Below are positions 1-11,452 of a stretch of 64,000 nt of DNA, one piece after another. The position numbers and the translations under genes were made by a program. This DNA is from Amaurobius ferox (Eukaryota; Arthropoda; Arachnida; Araneae; Amaurobiidae), in the NCBI GenBank assembly GCA_951213105.1, contig OX578152.1, positions 96,470,568 through 96,534,567 on the forward strand, given 5' to 3'. How positions within the stretch are numbered: position 1 is the first letter of the stretch; every line of letters begins with the position of its first letter. The notes under the pieces are model-generated. The model saw only the letters and a program-made list of their open reading frames with translations. It was not told the origin of the DNA and did no database searches.

Positions 1-456
1 CGTCGCTCAAGATACCTGAAACGAAATTTCAAGATATTTCAAATTCCGGCCAGTGGCAACCCCGATTATAAAAACGTTCTTTTTTTTATTACTTTTTTTA
101 CACTAAAAAGTTTTTTTTTTTTTAAGTTTGATACAGCACCCTGGGATATTTAGAAAAACCCGAGTTAAGACAATTTTATAGAAAATAATGATAATTTCCG
201 GAACATTGATTCTAGTATAATCTATGTGAGAAATTGATAAATTTGAATTACAATATCGAAGTTAATGGCAACAAAATAGTTTACATTAACACAAATAAGC
301 CATATGCATCCAATTTATCGGTACCATTCAGTTGTTATGATCGACTTGAAAACAGAAACTTTCAAAGAATTTTTAGGAAATATCCTAAATGAATTACTTG
401 GGTAGGAATATTGAAAAAAAGTGCATCTTTTTGCTTTCACAAAATACATGGTATAA
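1..456. other. AT-rich sequence without a recognised gene
   Basis: I see only short open frames without recognisable motifs, plus T-runs near 70-120. It leads into the degenerate dispersed-repeat copy that starts near 457. Confidence 0.5.
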
Positions 457-1513
457 CGCATAGGGAAAATATTGTAACGGCGTCTGAACTTCGAATTCGA
501 GTTTTCAACGGAAGAGTATGTTTCAAGCACTCAAACTCGAATTTAAACACACCTGAACGCGAATTGAACGTTTTTGAGGTAATGTCTGCGTGTGCGTGAC
601 GCGATGTCGTACGAAGGAATAAAACTTTTCGAAATGAATTTGGTACGAATTTTACAATCAGTGAATACTGGAGTTCTATTTATTTTAAATACAATCGAAT
701 GTTCGAAAAACTTCCTAAATTTCGAATGAATTTTTTAAAATAAAATCATTGAAAAATAAAAATATTTAATAATAACAAATAAATAATCATTTTGTACGTA
801 ATTTTTCATTGGAATGTGAATAATATATAATATATACTTTGGAACTTCTAACATGAACCGTTTTCATGACATTGCATGATTTTCAAATAAATTTATTAAA
901 AGAATTACATAAATTCACATAAATTTAAGAGAGAGGATTAAGTATCATTCAATATGTTCCCTTTTCATATGGAATATTATGCAGCAAATCTGTTGGATTT
1001 AGTTCGTTTCATTCACAAGAGAATATTTTTTTTTGTACTAGTTTTGCATTTTGACGTCTATGAATTCGTTAGTAGTCATTCATTCCATGGGATATTAATT
1101 ACTTGTAATAGTTTTGTATTTTGACGTCCAAGAAATCGTAAATAGTCATTTATTCCATGGGATATTAATTATTTGTAGTAGTTTTGTATTTTGACTTCCG
1201 AAAATTCGCCAATAGACATTTATTCCATGGGATATTAATTATTTGTAATAGTTTTGTATTTTGACGTCCAAAAATTCGCCAATAGTCATTTATTCCATGG
1301 AATATTAATTAAATGCCAATTGCATTAAGAGGATTTTACACGTGAATATGAATTCTATTTGGATTCATAAGTTGTTAAAAACGGCCACAAGCAATCCCCA
1401 AAACCAAAAACATTGCACTGTGGATCTTACACACCATTATTTCGCTGGGAAAGAAATAAAGTCATTGCATTATGTAAGAAAAGTCACGTGCTGCCCACAT
1501 TAGATTTTTTTTT
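457..1513 (+). repeat. Degenerate copy of the ~0.9 kb TIR repeat family
   Basis: Internal text matches the better copies at 3554, 23637, 47165 and 60365 in order: a CGAATTCGAGTTTTC block, a block rich in TG/GT, an AATCGAATGTTC block and the closing GCTGCCCACAT with a T-run. The 5' palindromic end is not recognisable. The copy also carries an internal 70 bp tandem amplification (1037-1316). I assigned it by eye, so the borders are approximate. Confidence 0.7.
1037..1316 (+). repeat. 70 bp tandem repeat, four copies
   Basis: TTCCATGG recurs at 1083, 1153, 1223 and 1293, exactly 70 bp apart. Each unit also has TTTTGTATTTTGACGTC and an AATAGTCATT-type block. The unit matches one segment of the 0.9 kb family, so it is an internal expansion inside that element. 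Confidence 0.9.
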
Positions 1514-1664
1514 CCATTCTGATATTGATTATTAAATTCAGGAAGTTCAGGCAGTAAAACATACCAAAATAGGCAGGCAAACAAGCAAAAGAAAAACCTC
1601 AAAATAGAAAATTAAAATAGGCATAGTGTTTGCAGCATGAAGTGCATATAGTGTAAATAAATAA

Positions 1665-1669
<5 letters not shown>

Positions 1670-1713
<44 letters not shown>
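1670..1713. repeat. (AT)n microsatellite
   Basis: An uninterrupted AT dinucleotide run preceded by a short AAAT repeat. Confidence 0.95.
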
Positions 1714-1716
<3 letters not shown>

Positions 1717-3118
1717 CAAATTATCTCTAATTTTACAAAATTATTTATCATATCACTAACTTATTTTAGACATAATTAATGGATGTTTTTCTTTTTTAAT
1801 TGCCGAAATTCAAACTTTGCCTTCGCTTATTAGAATGTGTTTTATAATGGAAAATAATATTTCGACTTGTATGGAAGTAACTAACATAGGAGCTTACTTA
1901 TGACATTTCTAAGAATCCATTTTAATAAAAGCTGAATTATCAGTATCACCTTTGAGTATTTTAGCGATGTTGTTTTAAATTTTTTCTGAGTCATTATTTG
2001 CTAAAAGAACTGGATGAATGTTTTACTCACGGTATAATCCTTCCATCCGGGAAAGAAAATTCAATTTCACTAACTATATCATGTAACTATATCACGTAAC
2101 TAACTTCACAGCATTCATTCCCTGATATTTCGTTCCATTTTTTTTTTCCCGACAAAAGTCATAATATCAGGCAACTTTGAATAATAAGCTTGAATAAAAG
2201 ATAAATCGTATAGAATGGAATCTTTAGATAGTATTTGTTTAGCAATTCGTATTAAGCTGAATTCTTCTCCATCTAAACTGCTAACAAAACAATAGAGAGA
2301 TATCGCTACTCGTTCGAAAAAAAAAAGAATTTCTTCTTGCGAATGTTTGTGTTACACGATACAACTTCACTTTTTGTTTTCTTTTAGGGGGGGGGGGGAG
2401 GAATATATTTATAAAACATAAATTGAGGTCAATATAAGCAAAAAAAAAAAATGTTTAAAATCATAAAATGGCATTTTCTTCAAATATGAGATAAAAAGAC
2501 AAGAAGAGAAATTTTTTTTTAAATATTTATATAAAGCTTTTTAAGACAGTATGAAGCTTTTTAAGACACGTAAGCTAAGCACTATGGAATATAAAGGCAT
2601 AAGACAGTCAAGATGAGACTCATATTTAAGATATTTTTATATATTTACCCACCCCGGCAATCTACTTCTTTTGGGCAATTCTTGTTGCCGCTGTCTGGCT
2701 TTGTCAAAGGGTTAAATTTTTTAACAAACTTACCGACTTTCATGCAGTGGGATGACACCATCAACAAAAGAAACAAAAGCACGATTTTCGTAATGTGCTT
2801 CATTCTTGATCAGCAGTACTCTTTTTTTTTTTCCTTAAATTACGGACTAATATTCCATTCAGAAGTAACACTAAACTCACGGTTGCACCAGGAGAGAGAG
2901 ACGATTGCTACGAAGATTCATTCCCCTTCTCTCTCTTCCTTGGTGTTCCGATCAGATAAGCTCATTTGTGATTGCTAGCTCGTTTCGTAAATAATTCATC
3001 ACTCGCCGCCTACCACTGAGAAATCTCGCATCACGATAAATTTCTGAGTAACTGTAATAAAAACAACAGTGTTGCCAACATTTGGACAAACCTTATGGCT
3101 AGAATCAAAACAAAATAC
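1714..3118. other. AT-rich intergenic DNA, no gene recognised
   Basis: An open frame at 2613-2978 (+, 121 codons) has no motif I recognise and ordinary AT-rich composition; I do not call it a gene. There is a G-run at about 2391-2399. Confidence 0.5.
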
Positions 3119-3265
3119 AGTCGGACCTGTTTGAAACGGAACTGTAGAAAACGGAATACTGTTTTTAGCCCCGTCCAAAAATATAGGAAATTTATGTTAT
3201 TTTCCCCTCTGTGAAATGAAACCTGCACAACCCGGAAACGGACGGCCAAGTTGAAATATTTTGTT
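3119..3265. mobile_element. Possible pogo/Tigger-type transposon end
   Basis: The motif CAGTCGGACCTGTTTGAAAC, followed by further ACGGAA-type words, resembles the terminal repeat style of pogo/Tigger elements. I see neither the matching second terminus nor a transposase, so this is only a hint. Confidence 0.25.
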
Positions 3266-3553
3266 AATAAAATGCACCTGTTCTAACGAACAGAGAATGG
3301 AAAAACCATCCAACTGTTTTAGCCATTTATTTTCATGAGAACCATTTTTCACAGAATTTTCTATTAAATTATATCCCGATTTTCTGAAAGCTATTTCAGA
3401 ACTTTAAGAATTTTCGTTCATCAGGGAAACTCTGAAATGCTAGAAATATTAATCAATGCACGATTTTTCTCACCATTGGTAAGACACATGTCCAGGAAAA
3501 CATGTTGGATTATTTTGAAAGTTCATCTCGTAATTTTTTTTTAATTTTTTTTT

Positions 3554-3679
3554 ACTTTCCTTATATACATAATGTATAAGGAAAGTATTTGTGACTGGGT
3601 CGAAAATTCGAATTCGAGTTTTCGACGGGAGAGCACGTTTTAAGCATCCCTGATCACGAATCAAACATTTTTGAGGTGA

Positions 3680-3712
<33 letters not shown>

Positions 3713-4487
3713 CAGTGAGTCTGTGGAGACGATATCTCACGAACGAATGGCGCGATTCGAATGAAATTTGGTACAAAAAACAGAATCCGTGAATACTGGA
3801 ATCCTATTGTTTTTAAACGCAATCGAATATTCAGAACCTCCCTAAATTTTCGAGTGGAATTTTGAAAAAAATCAAAACCTTTAATAAAGTTACGCAAATA
3901 CGCACATTTCTTATATAATGTTTCCTTAGAAAACGATAACATAAAACGTTCACATAACAAACGATAACATAAAGTTTAGAACGCTAGCTTGAACCGTTCT
4001 CGAGATATTGCACATTTTTCAAATAAATTTATCAAAAAAATCCCATAAATTAAAAAAAATATATTAACTGTTGAGAAACATGTTCACTTTTCATATGTAA
4101 TATCATGCGATAAATTTGGTGACATCAGCTCGTTCCATTCATGAGAAAAGATACTTTGAGTAATACTTTTATATTTAAACGCCAATAGTCATTTATCTAA
4201 GAATAACTTATTTCTCCGTCCATAACGCTTGACGAGATTTTGGCGACGAATTTGGCGGAATGTTGCCAAATTGACGACTTTTTTAAATGTTGTCAAATTA
4301 ACGAAAATCTCGCCAAATGGATAAAAATACTTCTAAATGAATGAAAATGACGACTAACTGACGAAAATTCAATATCTTGGAAAGAATATAAGTATCTACT
4401 ATAAGAATAACCTATTTTTTTACTGTAAAAGTAGTAAATTCATTGCATTATATAAGGAAAGTCATGTACTGCCCACATTAAATTTTT
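3554..4487 (+). mobile_element. 0.9 kb non-autonomous TIR element, copy 2
   Basis: It begins with ACTTTCCTTATATACA, which itself forms a palindrome with the following TATAAGGAAAGT, and ends with ATTATATAAGGAAAGT then GCCCACATTA and a T-run. The first and last ~14 bases are inverted repeats. Its body carries a (TG)n run at about 3687-3712 and a block rich in GGCGA/CGCCAA words near 4230-4320. There is no transposase frame. Other + oriented copies lie at 457, 23637, 47165 and 60365. The superfamily is not identified. Confidence 0.8.
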
Positions 4488-4880
4488 TCGTTTTATAATA
4501 TTTTGCCTGTAAGTCAACTCATCTAGGTTTTAAGGTATGGCAATAAGCTAACAGTTAAAGACATGCGGTACACTGTATTTTTATCTACATTTCATATACT
4601 CCTGTGATCGCAGTATGCAAAAATGTACGTATCTACATATTTAAAATAATTTAATTAGCTATTATGGTATAATATAGCATTATCTAAAAACCCTTTTCAG
4701 AATTTTTAAAGTCTGGTGTTTAGGTGAGGAATTACATATGAACTATCAACATTTCCAGCAAAATTTTTAAACCTAGCTTTTCCTGAAAATGACCTGCATG
4801 AAACGGAAACCTTTTCAAGACGGAAAATTCTTCCCGTCTCTGAATTCTTATGCCATAGTGTTTATTACTTTCCCTACATA

Positions 4881-5033
4881 CCAGTGGCGTCGCCAAGAGG
4901 GAGATTTGGGAGTTATAACTTCCTGGAACCCATTGAATTTCGAAGAATTAATATGCAGAGGAATGGAAAGCTGAATATCCAGCTACTATCCCCCCCCCCC
5001 CTCCGAGAATTTTTTTCTGGCGACACTACGTCT
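4881..5033. mobile_element. Short hAT-like MITE remnant
   Basis: It opens with CAGTGGCGTCGCCAAGA and closes with TCTGGCGACACTACG, which are imperfect inverted repeats of the CAGTGGCGTAGCC type common in hAT elements. A C-run lies inside (about 4990-5001). The duplicated target site is not clear. Confidence 0.45.
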
Positions 5034-5117
5034 ACATATAGTACAATGCTTTTTGGGTGTTTCAAGGAGAATGTCCGAAAGGAATATAAAATCAAGGGCT
5101 GATCGTAGGAGTTAAAT

Positions 5118-6425
5118 TAAGTATGAACAAGAAAGATCAATCATGCATAAAGCATTGATTATGAAACACTTTCCAACTTCAATGCAATTTCATTTAAACA
5201 TCTCTAAAATGTGAAACATTCCTCGGTAATATTTTAAAAATTATCACAATACTATATCAATTTATTATATATGAAAACTTAAAACTTCATCGAAAAAAAT
5301 GAACTTCATTCAAATGGCGGCATTGAAATATAAATTGCCTGGTTTAAACATCTCTAAAATGCGATACATTCCTCGGTGATGTTTTTAAAATTATCATAAT
5401 ACTTCAATAATTTATTATATTTAGAAACTTTATCGAAAACAACTGAAATTTATTCAAATGACGCTATCGAAATAAAACACGCCTGGCTCTTTCTATAAAA
5501 GCAGCATTTCATTCATAAACATTTTTCCATTTATCTCATTCATCACAATACTATAATAATTTATTTTTAAAAACTTAAGACCATGGAGGTACAAGTAATT
5601 AAACTCTATGCTTAAAACTTATCGAAAAAATCGTCCTTCTCTCTGTAAAATCAATGAATATTTCATTCATATCAGCTATGCAGACTCCATGAGCTAAATA
5701 ATTTTGCGTTAAAGAAATGCAGCAATTCTTATACAACTCTTTCTACATATTTTGCTGTTTACATTTTCCATAAGCGAAAAATAGGCTTCGCTGTAGAAAT
5801 AATCAAATTTGGATGATCATTTAAACTCAACTATATTGTAATTGCGTTGTTTCAGTATGTAGATGCACAGAATTTAAGCAAAACTAAAGCGGTTTTAGGA
5901 CGGATTCAACATTAAATATGAATTAAAAGAACTTTAAAAATCACGATTTTGAAACAAGATGGAAGCCCTATTTTATTTTGAAGTGGGTCACGTGATCTCT
6001 TTATATAATGGTCACGTGATCGCTTCATATAAGAGGTGTAATTATTATATTAATTTTTATTTAAAAAACTACTAAATATATTTTGCTGAAATTTTTTTTA
6101 TATATATTATGGGATAATTTGATTATTTCCTAAAATTTCCGAAGCAATTTGTGAATTTTAAATCCGCTTAAAAAATGTTTGAAAAATTAGGTCCCATAGG
6201 GTTCAATGTATTTCATTTTTTCAACCCGGGTTCAATCCAAAACTAATTGGGTGATATTATTCATTTATATATCCATAGGTCCCCCAGACCGTCGGAGCAA
6301 CATACTAAACTTTCATTTTGATAAAGTCATTTTTACGGCAGTTATCGTGCTAACAGACAGACAGACAGACAGAATGAACAAAGTCATAAACACTTTTCAA
6401 CTTTGTTGTAAAGTGTTAAAAACAA
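5118..6425 (+). repeat. 1.3 kb dispersed repeat, forward copy
   Basis: It matches an inverted copy at 48280-49240: shared blocks include GATCAATCATGCATAAAGC at one end and AAAGTCATAAACACTTTTCA at the other, with (ACAG)n near 6355-6373 and a GGTCACGTGATC-type block near 5985-6030. A ~139 bp segment with ACATTCCTCGGT is repeated near 5204 and 5343. No coding motif was recognised. Confidence 0.75.
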
Positions 6426-6439
6426 TAAGCAAGTCCTGG

Positions 6440-7775
6440 GCCCGCCATATAACTTTACTTTTTGGTATAACTCCAGAATAAGTGTATCTAAAAATTCGAA
6501 GTTTAGCACATGCTTGTCATTTGCTATATATTTTAACTCTTTGAATTAAAAATCTTATCGGGCTAGCCCGTCCTGAGCCCAACAAGAGGTATATATCGTT
6601 TTTTGAGAATAACTCAAAATTCGGAGCATCTAGAATTTCTAAATTTAATATATCATTGTTCTTTGTGGTATGTTATATTTCATCGCATTTCGAACGTTAT
6701 CGGGCTAGCCCGTCTTGGCCCGCCATAGAAATTTTCTTGCTTTCAAGAATAATTCGATAAAACGGAGTAGCTAAAAAATGTAAATTTAGTATATCGTTTC
6801 CTTTTGGATGGATTTTAATTTAGATTTTGAACCCCATCGGGCTAGCCCGTCCTGAGTCCAACAAGAGGAATATATCATTTTTTGAGAATAACTCAAAATT
6901 CGGAGCATCTAGAATGTCTAAATTTAATATATCATTATCCTTTGTGGTATATTATATTTCATCGCATTTCGAACCTTATCGGGCTAGCCCGTCTTGGCCA
7001 GCCATAGAAATTTACTCGCTTTTCAAGAATAATTCGATCAACCGGAGTAGCTAAAAAATGTAAATTTAGTATATCATTTCCTTTTGGATGGATTTTAATT
7101 TAGATTTTGAACCCCATTGGGCTAGCCCGTCGTGGGTCCTCTGAAGAATGCATTCGTTTTTGAAGAATAACTCGAGAACCGCAATAGCTAAAAATTCCAA
7201 GTTTAACACGTCGTTGGCTTTTGTGGTATATATAAGTTTCTTCGGATTTGAACGCTATCCGGTTAGCCCGTCCTGGGTCCGACATAGGAATGGACCCGTT
7301 TTTTTTAGAATAACTGGAAAATCGAGACAACTAGAAAATATAAATTTAGTACACCCTTATCTTTTGGGGAATATTTTAATTCCTTTGATTTTGAACCGTA
7401 GCGGGCGAACCCGTTTTGGGCCCGCCTTAGAAATTCATTTTTTTGTAGAAATTAACTCTAGAACCGGAGTATCTAAATTTCCAAGTTTAGAATGTCGTTG
7501 TCATTTGCGGTATATCTTAGCTCATTGGATTTAAAACCTTAACGGGCTAGCCCGATCTGTACTTGAAAACCGTGCAACTAGAATGTCTAAATTTAGTATA
7601 TTATTCTCTTTTGGGATATATTTTAATTATTTGGAATTTAAACTTTATTAGATTACCCCGTCTTTGCCCAGAATGCATTCGTTTAGAAGCATTAGAAATT
7701 CATTTTGGAATGCATTCGTTTTTGGAAAATAACTCGAAAATCGGAGAAAAATTATCATTTACCAAACAATTACAT
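6440..7775 (+). repeat. ~140 bp satellite array, left arm of a palindrome
   Basis: The 10 bp palindrome GGGCTAGCCC, or a close variant, recurs about every 137-142 bp (near 6559, 6701, 6838, 6980 and 7118, then more diverged). Each monomer also carries a GAATAACTC-type block and a TCTAAATTTA-type block. Two alternating types (after the palindrome, CCTGAG... versus CTTGGCC...) repeat as an A-B-A-B pair, giving a ~280 bp higher-order unit at 6559-7118. Open frames here are by-products of the array. Confidence 0.9.
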
Positions 7776-8700
7776 TAGTTCTCCTTAGGAATTATATTTG
7801 AAAAAGTATTTTGTTCTGTTGTGTAAACCCACATTCGATCGTCGACCCCCCTTATCCTAGATCTTGGTTACGGTTATATGTAAGATAATTAAATAATGCA
7901 AAACCAGTCCACACGATGCACTTTAAAGATTCATAGTAATATAGTGATTCGTACTACGTAGTATAATACAAAGAAAAATCTTGTGACGGGATTTTTGGAT
8001 GCTGAAATTCGCGGATTATGAACGAAAAAGAATATTATACATGTGACGGTTAAGCAGATTCGATCTCAGATGACTAATGTGCTAATGAGATACTTCCTAT
8101 TGTATCTGGAGGCCACCCTGAAGGCAGTACAAAATGTCCTTTTCTGGTGTTCTACCCATTTCCAGAGCCCCCGCTGATTTGCGGATCTTTTGAGCATTGT
8201 TCGTGTAAGAGATGTGGCAATTTGCGGAAACGTATGTAAAGGAGACGTCCGAGACGCGCCTGTCGAAATGAAATAGCGGTCGATTACATGTCCACTCTCA
8301 ATCGAAATTCTTATCAGTGCTATCTTTCACCGTACAAAAAAGACAGCACTTGTAGACAGCCCCCATCTTGTTCTAATGTTCAAGCGGCAATGGTGTTTCA
8401 TGTTTTTCTTCCAAATTCACAGGGCCACCCACAGGCATTTTCCCCAGTAGCCGAACATATGAAATAAAACAAAATATCGGCTAGGAATTATCATACATTC
8501 TTTTTTTTTTGGTTTACATGGTAATATGTATCAAAATGCAAAACAAAAGTTTGGTTTTAAAGCATTCGTTCAAGTTATTCAATTTAAAAATTAAAGCTTT
8601 TAAAAATTATTGAAAAATTTCAATTTCAAGTAAACAATATCAATACGTGCGGTCCAAATTTCTGCTAAAGAAATAAAATTATCTTCGTAAAAAGCAGAAT
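7776..8700. other. Spacer of the satellite palindrome
   Basis: This single-copy sequence separates the two opposed arrays. The stretch at about 8040-8400 is less AT-rich than its surroundings, but I find no long open frame or recognisable gene in it. Confidence 0.5.
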
Positions 8701-8710
8701 ACAACTCAAA

Positions 8711-8765
8711 ATGCTAATATCGACCGGTTTCGAAGTCAAAAAACCTTCTTCGTCAGATCACACAG
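8711..8765 (-). ncRNA. Hammerhead-ribozyme-like core (tentative)
   Basis: Read on the - strand, CTGACGA is followed by a short GAAG/CTTC stem, then GAAAC and CGGTC. That is the order of conserved core elements of a type I hammerhead with a tiny helix III, as known from Penelope-like retroelements. Against it, one extra A follows CTGACGA and I cannot see a convincing helix I. It is probably a decayed terminal fragment of a retroelement if real. Confidence 0.3.
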
Positions 8766-9064
8766 AAACGCAACCTTCACTCGTACTCCCAGTGCACCGA
8801 CCCAACATCCGTGGACAAATTTCGCACTTCTTAGCTCATTTGCATATGGATGTAACTATGTATCTAGGAAAAAAGGGGGTCGACGATCGAATGGAGCTTA
8901 TAGTACAAAATTCATTTTTTTTTTTAAATATGGATAATTTTGAGAACTAATGTAATTGTTCGGAAAATGAGGTTTTTTACCACACATCCCATCTTCCATG
9001 CCTACGCCACTAATTATAATTATATGTACGTCGAAAATATTAAATTCTATCCGAAAAGGAATTA

Positions 9065-10570
9065 ATATGCTAAATTTGGATTTTTGTCTGCTCCAGTTTT
9101 CGGGTTATTCTAAACAAAATAGTATATTCTATTGTAGGCCCAGCACTTGCTAGCTGAATGAAGTTCAAAGTCGAAAAAATGAAATATACCACAAAGGACA
9201 ATAGCATGCTAAATTTGGAATTTTTAGCTACTCCGGTTCTCGAGTTATTCATCACACACGATTGCATTCCTGCACAATGAGGTTCAAATTATAAATTATG
9301 ATAAACCCCAAAAGAAATTGATAAAAAAAGAAAAAGAAAAAAAACGGGCGAGTCTGATAAGGTTCAAAATCCAAAGAAAGAAAATATACCCTAAAAGACA
9401 ATGATATACTAAATTTAGATATTCTAGTTGTTACAGTTTTGGAGTTATTCTTAAAAAACGAGTACATTCTTGTTGGCACCGGGACGGGCTAATCCGATCA
9501 GGTTTAAAATCTAATGAGTTAAGACATACCGCAAATGACAGCGACATTCTAAATTTGAAACTTTTAGATACTCCGGTTTTAGAGTTATTCCCCCAAAAAG
9601 GTGAATTTTTAAGGCGGGCCCAAAACGGGTTCGTCTGATACGGTTAAAAATCGAAGAAATTAAAATATTCCCCAAAAGATAAAGATGTACTAAATTTCTA
9701 TTTTCTAGTTTCCCTGATTTTCCAGTTATTCTAAAAAAACGGATCCATTCCCATGTCGGGCCCAGGACGGGCTACCGCGATAAAGTTCAAATCCAAAGAA
9801 ACTTAGATATACCCCAAAAGCCAACGAACTTCGGTTCTCGCGTTATTCTTCAGAAACGAATGCATTCTTCAGCGGATCCAAGACAGGATAGCCCGATGAG
9901 GTTCAAAATCTAGATTAAAATGCATCCAAAGGGAAATGATATACTAAATTTACATTTTTTAGCTACTCCGATTGATCGAATTATTCTTGAAAAGCGAGTA
10001 AATTTTTATGACGGTCCAAGACGGGCTAGCCCGATAAGGTTTTAGCTACTCCGATTGATCGAATTATTCTTGAAAAGCGAGTAAATTTTTATGGCAGTCC
10101 AAGACGGGCTAGCCCGATAAGGTTCGAAATGTGATGAAATATAATATAGCACAAAGGACAATGATATAATAAATTTAGACATTCTGGATGCTACGAATTT
10201 TGAGTTATTCTCAAAAAACGATATATTCCTCTTGTTGGGTTCAGGACGGGCTAGCCCGATGGGGTTCAAAATCTAAATTAAAATCCATCCAAAAAGAAAT
10301 GATATACTAAATTTACATTTTTTAGCTACGCTGTTTGATCGAGTTATTCTTGAAAAGAGAGTAAATTTCTATAGCGGGCCCAATATGGGCTAGCCCGATA
10401 AGGTTCGAAATGCGTTGAAATGCAATATACCCCAAAGGACAATGATATATTAAATTTAGACATTCTAGATGTTCCGAATTTTTAGTTATTCTCAAAAAAC
10501 GATATGGCGGGGTCAGGACGGGCTAGCCCGATAAGCTTCAAAATCGAAAGAACTGAAATATATCACAAGA
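9065..10570 (-). repeat. ~140 bp satellite array, right arm, inverted
   Basis: This is the same satellite as 6440-7775 in reverse orientation. The GGGCTAGCCC palindrome recurs here too (for example near 10024, 10107, 10248, 10387 and 10520). The two arms are alike enough that a 75-codon open frame at 6827-7054 (+) has a mirror-image, nearly identical counterpart at 10042-10269 (-). These frames are not genes. Confidence 0.9.
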
Positions 10571-11368
10571 GGAAACGTCATAACGAATTTCACGTTACTG
10601 TGATAAATGAACCTGATTATTTTGGACCCCAAAGGTTTGAACGAACACCAGATCAAGTTAAATAAAATTTAAAAAATACGAATATATCCCTAGCTCAATC
10701 TCTCTGAAAATCAAATGAGTTTTTGTGTATACCACTTACAATAATCACACCAAATTTGACACATATTCTTCAGTTATTTCGAAAGACATCGGTCATTTCA
10801 ATTGGAATAAATTCTCATTAGTTTCAATGTTAACTCCTCCGCTTTAGACCGCTTATTTGAGACCAACGCCGTCTGGAGGAGGCGGTTTTTCAGGAACATC
10901 TCCCAGCATTGGGAGGTATAGGCGGTCGGCACACTATTAGTTCTAGGCACTGTACCGATAGTATCGATTGGTTTTGTTGTATCAGTACACGCTATTCAGA
11001 AGTGACGAATATTATACGGTTCATCAGACAAATCCGTATAAAGTAATTTTTCTCGGCACTTTTATTGACGTCTTAGAAGTGACGTTGTGGTGTGAGATAT
11101 AATTTCACACTGAAATCTTGACAGTGTCAAGATAAAGAAATCTCTACATTGACAGGAATGGTAATGGCGAACGGAGTCTACAAAGAGTATGGCGATAGCA
11201 ACCGTTGCTAGGAGGAATGTGACGTCGGTGCAACTCATCCATTATTAAGTTATTGGCCCTATTGGGGTAATGGATGGTCTTCATGGGTTGATTGCAGATG
11301 TTCTTACTCCAATTTTACAAACAAATTAAACTAAACTTTATATCTGCATGCTTCATTCTCGATTAAAA
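10571..11368 (+). promoter_or_regulatory. Upstream region and probable promoter of PFDN5
   Basis: The ~500 bp before the PFDN5 start codon is less AT-rich than most of the window. It contains TGACGTC-type (CRE-like) words near 11066 and 11220 and a TGACGTT near 11080. I see no clear TATA box, as expected for a broadly expressed gene. The transcription start cannot be placed from sequence alone. Confidence 0.4.
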
Positions 11369-11452
11369 ATGGCCGGCGATAATGTTGTTACTGTTGATGT
11401 TACGGAGTTACCTTTACCTCGATTAACTCAATTAAAGCAAGACTTGGATAGT
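11369..11452 (+). CDS. PFDN5: PFDN5 coding exon 1
   Basis: It encodes the first 28 residues, starting [14 protein letters not shown], and ends in phase 0 before a GTAAGT donor. Confidence 0.95.

Noticed and set aside
1037..1316. CRISPR-like array
   Set aside because: Evenly spaced 70 bp units are tandem without unique spacers, in a eukaryotic repeat.
2613..2978. 121-codon open frame on +
   Set aside because: No recognisable domain, ordinary AT-rich composition and no splice context; chance frame.
6827..7054. 75-codon frame and its mirror copy at 10042-10269
   Set aside because: Both are translations of satellite monomers; similarity reflects the repeat, not a conserved protein.
8711..8950. 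79-codon frame on +
   Set aside because: It overlaps the hammerhead-like/retroelement terminus and has no domain.
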